Assembly (NCBI GenBank): GCA_021806865.1
Contig: JAKAPU010000076.1
Span: 1-11,544, forward strand
DNA length: 11,544 bases
From: an archaeon
Lineage (GTDB): Archaea > Thermoproteota > Nitrososphaeria > Nitrososphaerales > CADDZS01
Reading direction: 5' to 3'
Shown here: positions 6,851-11,544 of the stretch, piece by piece
How positions within the stretch are numbered: the first letter of the stretch is position 1
How the letters are laid out: each line of letters opens with the position of its first letter
The notes under the pieces: generated by a model
What the model was told of the DNA's origin: nothing
The model's input: the letters and a program-made list of their open reading frames with translations, nothing else
Databases searched by the model: none
Position numbers and translations under genes: made by a program

Positions 6851-7288
6851 ATGGTAGAAGTTTCTGCGCTGGACTACAAGCCGAAGCCAATTGACGGCGA
6901 CTTTTTGTCCAAACAAGGAGAGTACCCTGTTACAGGCACTCACGAAGGACACGAAGTCAGGGCCGAGGGCATTCAACGAGTTGATGCTAATGGTAACCCG
7001 TATCCGACAAAGTTTGGTATTCATGGCAAGAATGTAGCCGTGGACTGGGAGTCATGCATTGCGGACGGTCAATGTTCAGATGTATGTCCAGTCAACGTGT
7101 TTGGGTGGTTCCTTCGAGGTGACGGTCAAGGTGGTTCCGGAAATGATGTGAAGATCGAACAGGGAACAGATCTCTGGAACCAATACAGAACTGACAAGAT
7201 TGATCCGATTAGAGAAGCAGACTGCATTTTCTGCATGGCATGCGAAACAGTCTGCCCAACGGTCGCAATCAAGATCACTCCAAAGTAA
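6851..7288 (+). CDS. zfx: Zinc-containing dicluster (7Fe-type) ferredoxin
   Basis: A cytoplasmic one-electron carrier; in Sulfolobus the family serves 2-oxoacid:ferredoxin oxidoreductases. The 145-residue protein has an N-terminal extension, then two cluster motifs: CIADGQCSDVCP (C69, C75, C79), where Asp72 replaces the second Cys as in 3Fe-4S sites, and CIFCMACETVCP (C125, C128, C131, C135). The zinc ligands known from the Sulfolobus protein have counterparts: H31 and H34 in THEGHEV, H58 in GIHGK and an Asp before the second motif (D118 in DPI is the best match). An insertion of roughly 15 residues with a Gly-rich start lies between the motifs. ATG 6851 is preferred because of the TATA position; GTG 6836 would add MSVRL. 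Monocistronic, ending at a strong hairpin. Confidence 0.9.
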   Translation: MVEVSALDYKPKPIDGDFLSKQGEYPVTGTHEGHEVRAEGIQRVDANGNPYPTKFGIHGKNVAVDWESCIADGQCSDVCPVNVFGWFLRGDGQGGSGNDVKIEQGTDLWNQYRTDKIDPIREADCIFCMACETVCPTVAIKITPK

Positions 7289-7300
7289 TCATGGAATGCA

Positions 7301-7335
7301 GTTGGTTGTGACGCCATAACTGCGTTACAACCAAC
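7301..7335 (+). terminator. 14-bp hairpin between convergent genes, likely ferredoxin terminator
   Basis: GTTGGTTGTGACGC (7301-7314) pairs with GCGTTACAACCAAC (7322-7335) around a 7-nt loop. The one irregular position is a G-U wobble in plus-strand RNA but an A-C mismatch in minus-strand RNA, which suggests selection on the plus transcript. The pyrimidine-rich stretch CTTCTTTT (7341-7348) follows. It sits 12 bp after the ferredoxin stop and 11 bp before the hisS stop on the other strand. Confidence 0.65.
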
Positions 7336-7346
7336 CTGGACTTCTT

Positions 7347-8606
7347 TTATGCGAGAATTGCTTTCAATTCGGATAAGCTTACGGCTTGTTCTTCTCCACT
7401 GGACATCCACTTTACCTTCACGGTCTTTTGAGCTATTTCTCTTTCGCCGACGATGATCACAGCTCGAGTGCCCAATGACGATTGGATCTCCAATATCTTT
7501 CGTAAGCTCCTCCCGGCAATCTCCGACTGCGCCGCTATACCTTCACTTCTGAGACCTGCAGCAATAGAAGCAGCAACCGCTACGACGTTCGGGCTTTCAC
7601 CAATTGGTGCAACATACACGCGTGAGGTTGGTTTCTTGGAAAATTTGTACGCGAGCATTGCTCGTTCCACTCCTCCGGCAACCCCTGTCGCAGCAAGATC
7701 AGAACGACCATATACTGATGGAAGGGAATCATACCTGCCGCCACCACACAAGGCGCCTAAACGTGGATTGTCTTTGTCAAAGGCTTCGAATACCATGTCA
7801 GTGTAGTAGTCTATTCCTCTTACTATGCTAAGATTCAACTCTGTGTCTGTTATCCTACGCGATTTCAATGAATCTATGATGTTGAGCAACGACGTAGCGT
7901 CTATTCTAATTGCGGAGAGGGAGCTTGCAACTTTAGTCGTATCACCAGCTAACTTCACAAAATCTACCAAATCGCTGAACTGCTGTTCGGTGAAGCTTCC
8001 AGAATACTCTGCAATTATTTCGGCAAAGGTCTTCTTTTGCAATTTATCGATGGCCCGCATCGCGTCCAGTATTCTCTCTTTTTCTTCGATCTTCAGATTG
8101 TTTCGAATGTATGTTTCCAGTATGCGTCTTGAACCAATGGATATGGTTGGCCTAGTTCCGAGCTTACGAAAGAGTACTGAGGCAAATTCTATCACCTCTG
8201 CGTCCGCCTCAACATTCGAAGGCCCGAACAACTCTGCATCCCATTGGTAAAACCACCTATACTTTCCATACTGCGGTTCGTCATACCTCCAAACCGAGGA
8301 GAAAGCGCCCAAGCGAATCGGTGGACTCAATTCTCGTTTCGAAGCCACAAATCTAGTCATGCCCACAGTGAGATCAAATCTTAACCCCAGATCTCTGTCG
8401 CTCTTGTCTTTGAAGTAATAGATTTCATTCCTTATCGCCGGCCCGCTCTTTGCTTCGAGTGTGTGCAGCAGCTCGAGACTCGAAGGTTCCATTAACTTGT
8501 AATCAAACAGTCGGCAGGTTTCTAAGAATGTGGATCTGACAATTTCAGCAGAATCCGCTTCTTCCGGATCTACGTCTCTGAGCCCACGTGGGAGTGAAAA
8601 GTCCAT
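7347..8606 (-). CDS. hisS: Histidyl-tRNA synthetase
   Basis: A class II aminoacyl-tRNA synthetase that charges tRNA-His with histidine in the cytoplasm. The 419 residues match the family's usual length. The protein starts with PRGLRD (6-11). A LRFDLTVGMTRFVA block (75-88) is followed by motif 2, WRYDEPQYGKYRWFYQWD (106-123), and the HisRS-specific HisA signature VRGIDYYTDMVFE (262-274), whose R263 corresponds to the catalytic arginine. GGGRYDSL follows. A C-terminal anticodon-binding domain begins around SRVYVAPIG. The ATG at 8604-8606 has GGAG 9 nt upstream (8616-8619). It lies 19 bp behind rfcS and is probably co-transcribed with it. It converges on the ferredoxin gene. Confidence 0.96.
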   Translation of the reverse strand: MDFSLPRGLRDVDPEEADSAEIVRSTFLETCRLFDYKLMEPSSLELLHTLEAKSGPAIRNEIYYFKDKSDRDLGLRFDLTVGMTRFVASKRELSPPIRLGAFSSVWRYDEPQYGKYRWFYQWDAELFGPSNVEADAEVIEFASVLFRKLGTRPTISIGSRRILETYIRNNLKIEEKERILDAMRAIDKLQKKTFAEIIAEYSGSFTEQQFSDLVDFVKLAGDTTKVASSLSAIRIDATSLLNIIDSLKSRRITDTELNLSIVRGIDYYTDMVFEAFDKDNPRLGALCGGGRYDSLPSVYGRSDLAATGVAGGVERAMLAYKFSKKPTSRVYVAPIGESPNVVAVAASIAAGLRSEGIAAQSEIAGRSLRKILEIQSSLGTRAVIIVGEREIAQKTVKVKWMSSGEEQAVSLSELKAILA

Positions 8607-8625
8607 TTGCGCAAACTCCGTCTCG

Positions 8626-9627
8626 CTATTTAGATTGTTTTCCTATTTTTGCCAGCTGAGCGAGATAAGCGCTAAGCTGAATGTCGGGATTCGTACCTAG
8701 CATTAAGCGATAGTCAGCTTCGGCGGTAGCCTGAACCGCTTCGAATGAGGATGCATACTTGGATTTGGAGAGATACTCGTTAGCAAATTTGATGAAATCG
8801 TGCTCTGATATTCCAGTGACCTGGATAAGTTCTAGCATCTTGTTCCTCGCAGTGGAAAAGTCGCCAGAAAGAGCAGTTTCGATGGCCTCTGCCACTCTTG
8901 ACTTGCCCGATATTCCAGTTACCCTGTTTACACTCTCAGAGGTTATATCGCCCATTGTCGAAGCCGCTTGCAACATGTTGATAGCGTGTCTCATGTCACC
9001 TTCCGTTGCCTGAAATATTGTTGAAAGCGCTGCTCTGTTAAATTTGATTCCCTCTTTCTTGCAAAGGGTTTCAAGATACTTCACCACGTCATCCTCACTC
9101 AGTCGGGCGAAACGGAAAACCGCGCATCTACTTTGTATCGGTTCAATTATGTTGGAGCTGTAGTTTGCAGTCAGAATAAACCGAGTCGTCTTTGAGCTCT
9201 CTTCCATGATTCTCCTCAATGCTGTTTGCGCGTCATTTGTCATTGCGTCGGCTTCATCGAGTAGAATCAATCTGAATGGGATGTCCTCTCTTCTGTCAGC
9301 GTAACTTGCAAAGTTCTTGATTCTTTGCCTAACAGTCTCGATTCCTCGCTCGTTGGAGGCGTTCAATTCCAGCGTATATTCTCTCCAACCTACCTTCAAT
9401 ATCTGCCTAGCCACACACACAGCAACCGTGGTTTTGCCTGTTCCAGGAGGACCTGCAAATAGCATGTGGGGCATCTCTTCAGGTTTCTTGACCATGGCTT
9501 GAAGTCTTCCGACTATTTCGGATTGATTGACAATGTCAGACAGATTTAGAGGCCGATACTTTTCAACCCACATAATCTCTGTGGACGAACTGGATTCGGC
9601 TTCCTCAGCTTCTAGTTTCTTGCTCAA
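8626..9627 (-). CDS. rfcS: Replication factor C small subunit
   Basis: AAA+ ATPase subunit of the sliding-clamp loader, which opens PCNA onto primed DNA. At 333 residues it is the normal size. After a short acidic, Ser-rich N-terminus comes the RFC opening WVEKYRPLNLSDIV (20-33). Walker A GPPGTGKTT is at 59-67, the RFC signature LELNASNERGIETVR at 86-100, Walker B LILLDEAD at 120-127 and the SRC arginine-finger motif at 166-168. The C-terminal oligomerisation helices are complete. The start is TTG at 9625-9627. ATG at codon 19 would leave MWVEKYRP, a plausible alternative, but a TATA-like element about 28 bp upstream fits a near-leaderless TTG start. It heads an rfcS-hisS operon, divergent from gins23-mcm. 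The large RFC subunit is not in the window. Confidence 0.95.
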   Translation of the reverse strand: MSKKLEAEEAESSSSTEIMWVEKYRPLNLSDIVNQSEIVGRLQAMVKKPEEMPHMLFAGPPGTGKTTVAVCVARQILKVGWREYTLELNASNERGIETVRQRIKNFASYADRREDIPFRLILLDEADAMTNDAQTALRRIMEESSKTTRFILTANYSSNIIEPIQSRCAVFRFARLSEDDVVKYLETLCKKEGIKFNRAALSTIFQATEGDMRHAINMLQAASTMGDITSESVNRVTGISGKSRVAEAIETALSGDFSTARNKMLELIQVTGISEHDFIKFANEYLSKSKYASSFEAVQATAEADYRLMLGTNPDIQLSAYLAQLAKIGKQSK

Positions 9628-9650
9628 ATCTTACACGCTTCGCGTTTCTG

Positions 9651-9660
9651 GGAAATAACA
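9651..9660 (-). promoter_or_regulatory. Possible TATA-like element of rfcS-hisS
   Basis: On the minus strand it reads TGTTATTTCC, centred about 28 bp before TTG 9627, the spacing expected for a leaderless or nearly leaderless transcript. The match to consensus is weak. A short inverted repeat CCGAG/CTCGG (9663-9667 and 9674-9678) lies just upstream and could be a regulator site or chance. Confidence 0.3.
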
Positions 9661-9781
9661 GACCGAGCTCGTACTCGGACTTGAATAAGTTTTTGCAGTG
9701 AATCCATGTATTGGGCTTTGCTCTTCGATGAGCTGGGGACCCTCTATTACGTCTCAAACCTCTCTAGTAGTGGTGTCAAAG

Positions 9782-9790
9782 TTTTATGTT
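9782..9790 (+). promoter_or_regulatory. TATA-like element of gins23-mcm
   Basis: TTTTATGTT is centred near 9786, so transcription would start near 9812, about 9 nt before TTG 9821. GGGG at 9810-9813 could act as a ribosome site only if transcription begins slightly earlier. Assignment is by position and composition only. Confidence 0.4.
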
Positions 9791-9820
9791 TGTGCTTCTG
9801 AAGCCTATTGGGGCTAGCCA

Positions 9821-10375
9821 TTGGCAGAACGCATCGCTTTGCAATCGATTCGCGACCGTGAATTCGCTTACCTGCTTTCTGGAAGCAGACTGAAAGCAAA
9901 GCAGAGGATTCCAAAGACCGATGTCGGTAGCGTTCATATCGACCAATTGGAACAAGGGGACTACGCAGAGCTTCCCAGATGGATTGCCGAGGTACTAATA
10001 AACCTGGGACTTTGCGAAAGCCAAGAGGAGAGTTTCTCCTCCGAAGTTTTCAAGGCTGTGAACAGAGAGAAGATTGCGGGGCAGGATCAGCTTGCCACTC
10101 TCCGTCCCGACTTTTACTTGAAAATTAGAAGACATTTAGCCTATGCAAATGACGCTTCCAATTTGAGACCCTCGGCGATTCCTGAGCTCGACAAGACTAA
10201 GACAATGATCTATGATCTCATAGCCTTGAGGCTGCGTAAGATTTTGAGCGCCGCATCATCAATTTCGCCTTCAATTGACATAAAGGAAAAGCTAACACCC
10301 GAGGAATACCAAATATTCGATACAGTTTATGGCATTCTGCAGTCCTGGCGTGCTATGGCGATGGAAGGAAAATAA
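9821..10375 (+). CDS. gins23: Archaeal GINS subunit, Gins23 type
   Basis: A subunit of the GINS complex, which joins MCM and the Cdc45/RecJ-like protein into the replicative helicase. The 184-residue protein has a small beta-rich domain first, with GDYAELPRWIAEVLINLGLC (47-66) marking its end, then a helical domain from about residue 70 to the C-terminus (YLKIRRHLAYANDASNLR; TKTMIYDLIALRLRKILSAA). This B-then-A order is that of Gins23 (Psf2/Psf3-like) rather than Gins51. The TTG start at 9821-9823 is forced: an in-frame TAG lies two codons upstream and the first ATG codon is far inside. It ends 3 bp before the mcm start, an arrangement resembling the gins23-mcm pairing in Sulfolobus, where Gins23 binds MCM. 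Confidence 0.85.
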   Translation: MAERIALQSIRDREFAYLLSGSRLKAKQRIPKTDVGSVHIDQLEQGDYAELPRWIAEVLINLGLCESQEESFSSEVFKAVNREKIAGQDQLATLRPDFYLKIRRHLAYANDASNLRPSAIPELDKTKTMIYDLIALRLRKILSAASSISPSIDIKEKLTPEEYQIFDTVYGILQSWRAMAMEGK

Positions 10376-10378
10376 GCG

Positions 10379-11544
10379 TTGGAATATACAGAAGCGAAAG
10401 TCAAAGACATCTTCGTTGACTTTCTGAAGAGCTACAAGGATGACCGCGGCGAGCTGAAATACAGAATCCAGGTCTCACAGCTCCCTTCTAAGGGTGGGAA
10501 GTCGATCATCGTCGACTACCCAGACCTCCTGAGCTACAATATCGATCTGGCTACCAGTTTGATACGAGAGCCAGATTCTTTCCTGAAATCCTTCGATGAT
10601 GCATCTGTTGAGACGCTCTCGATAGAGAACCCCGTATATGCGGATCGGATTCGAAAGGAAATGCATGTCAGGATTAGGGAATTGACCGATCGTTTGTCGC
10701 TTCGGGGTGTGACAAAGAGCCATCTGAACACTATGATACTTGTAGCCGGCATGGTTACAAGGACTTCGGAGCTCCGACCTCTCGCGGTAAGCGCCGCTTT
10801 TAGGTGTCCTAACAAGCACCTCACTTATGTAGAGCAGACCGGCGTCATTCTGAAACGACCTGTGAAATGCGAAACAGAAGGATGCGGAGAGACCAAGAAC
10901 TTCGAACTGGACGAAATGAAGACTGAATTTATCGATTTTCAGGTTATCAAGATTCAAGAAATGCCTGAGGAACTGCCGCCGGGACAGTTACCGCAGTCTT
11001 TCGACGTGCATCTTACAGGGGATGTGGTGAATTCAGCACGACCAGGAGATAGAATAGTCCTGACCGGGGTAGTGAAGGCCGAGCCGGAATATGCTGGTGG
11101 AGCAGCTCGATTACGACTATTCAGTACCAGAATTATGGCGAATTTCGTTGAGCAGCTGGGCAAACGACCAGAAGAGACCGAAATTTCAAGGGAGGAAGAA
11201 GAGAAGATTAGGGCACTAGCAGCAATGCCTGGTGCTTATGACAGGCTAGTTTCTTCTGTCGCTCCAGCAATATTTGGCCATGAACTACATAAAGAAGCAG
11301 CGCTTCTGCTGATGGTTGGCTCGCCTCAGAAGAATTTGCCAGATGGCTCATCGCTTAGAGGTGACATCAACGTGTTGCTAGTAGGAGATCCTGGAACCGC
11401 AAAGTCAGAACTGCTAAAATACGTCTCGCGCATTGCTCCGAGGGGTCTATTCACTAGCGGTAGAGGTTCGACCGCTGCAGGATTGACTGCTGCTGTTGTG
11501 AAAGAAAAGAATGGTATGATGATGCTCGAGGCGGGAGCTACGGT
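10379..11544 (+). CDS. mcm: Replicative DNA helicase MCM, N-terminal 388 residues (runs off the window)
   Basis: The hexameric 3'-5' helicase at the archaeal replication fork. The visible part starts (M)EYTEAKVKDIF. It contains the N-terminal domain with a zinc-binding element, C143-x3-H147 and C164-x4-C169, then the oligomerisation/DNA-binding region including LPPGQLPQSFDV. The AAA+ domain begins around IFGHELHKEAALLLM, with Walker A GDPGTAKSELLKY (K342). GRGSTAAGLTAAV follows. Walker B, the arginine finger and the C-terminal winged helix lie beyond the end. The TTG start at 10379 is forced because the gins23 TAA is in the same frame two codons earlier and the first in-frame ATG is near residue 92; GGAAGG (10363-10368) precedes it. 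No frameshift is seen. Cotranscribed with gins23. Confidence 0.96.
   Translation, partial: MEYTEAKVKDIFVDFLKSYKDDRGELKYRIQVSQLPSKGGKSIIVDYPDLLSYNIDLATSLIREPDSFLKSFDDASVETLSIENPVYADRIRKEMHVRIRELTDRLSLRGVTKSHLNTMILVAGMVTRTSELRPLAVSAAFRCPNKHLTYVEQTGVILKRPVKCETEGCGETKNFELDEMKTEFIDFQVIKIQEMPEELPPGQLPQSFDVHLTGDVVNSARPGDRIVLTGVVKAEPEYAGGAARLRLFSTRIMANFVEQLGKRPEETEISREEEEKIRALAAMPGAYDRLVSSVAPAIFGHELHKEAALLLMVGSPQKNLPDGSSLRGDINVLLVGDPGTAKSELLKYVSRIAPRGLFTSGRGSTAAGLTAAVVKEKNGMMMLEAGAT

Noticed and set aside
9706..9801. 31-codon plus-strand open frame between rfcS and gins23
   Set aside because: It starts with ATG and stops just before gins23, but overlaps the likely gins23 TATA element, has no clear ribosome site and is short enough to arise by chance.
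1..11544. CRISPR arrays, insertion sequences, toxin-antitoxin pairs or phage genes
   Set aside because: No regularly spaced repeats, terminal inverted repeats, transposase, integrase or defence-type domains were seen on either strand.

Overview
The window looks archaeal, most likely Nitrososphaerota (Thaumarchaeota) or a close TACK relative. The replication genes are archaeal/eukaryotic in type (RFC small subunit, GINS, MCM). There is a zinc-type 7Fe ferredoxin related to those of Sulfolobus, a small HTH_45-like winged-helix protein, TATA-like boxes close to start codons, and frequent TTG starts. Base composition is moderate (my estimate by eye is mid to high 40s % GC). The phylum assignment is inference from gene content, not from a search.

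Layout. (1) 1-62: 3' part of a tRNA-like sequence cut by the window edge, with a normal T arm but an anticodon region I cannot fold. (2) 167-3849, minus strand: a three-gene operon, transcribed in the order UDP-sulfoquinovose synthase, GT4 glycosyltransferase, 12-TM MFS permease. (3) 3850-3947: a short divergent promoter region. (4) 3948-4914, plus strand: a 7-TM protein of unknown function whose end overlaps a 95-residue winged-helix regulator. (5) 4915-5565: about 650 bp with no convincing gene but several hairpins. (6) 5566-6762: a membrane-anchored HtrA/DegP-type protease with one PDZ domain and a pilin-like N-terminus. (7) 6851-7288: zinc ferredoxin, followed by a 14-bp hairpin facing convergent hisS. 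(8) 7347-9627, minus strand: rfcS then hisS. (9) 9821-11544, plus strand and divergent from rfcS: gins23 then mcm, which runs off the window end.

How they fit together. Regions 7-9 are core housekeeping: clamp loader, GINS and the replicative helicase lie in one divergent block, with histidyl-tRNA synthetase carried behind rfcS. Region 2 is the most specialised part. A sulfosugar-nucleotide synthase next to a glycosyltransferase suggests sulfoquinovose is attached to a cell-surface glycan or lipid. The 7-TM/winged-helix pair is a possible membrane-linked regulatory module, but nothing in the sequence defines its signal.

I did not find a clearly new defence, mobile or CRISPR system. The points most worth checking are the sulfoquinovose cluster, the irregular tRNA, the pilin-like N-terminus on the protease, and the structured gap before it.
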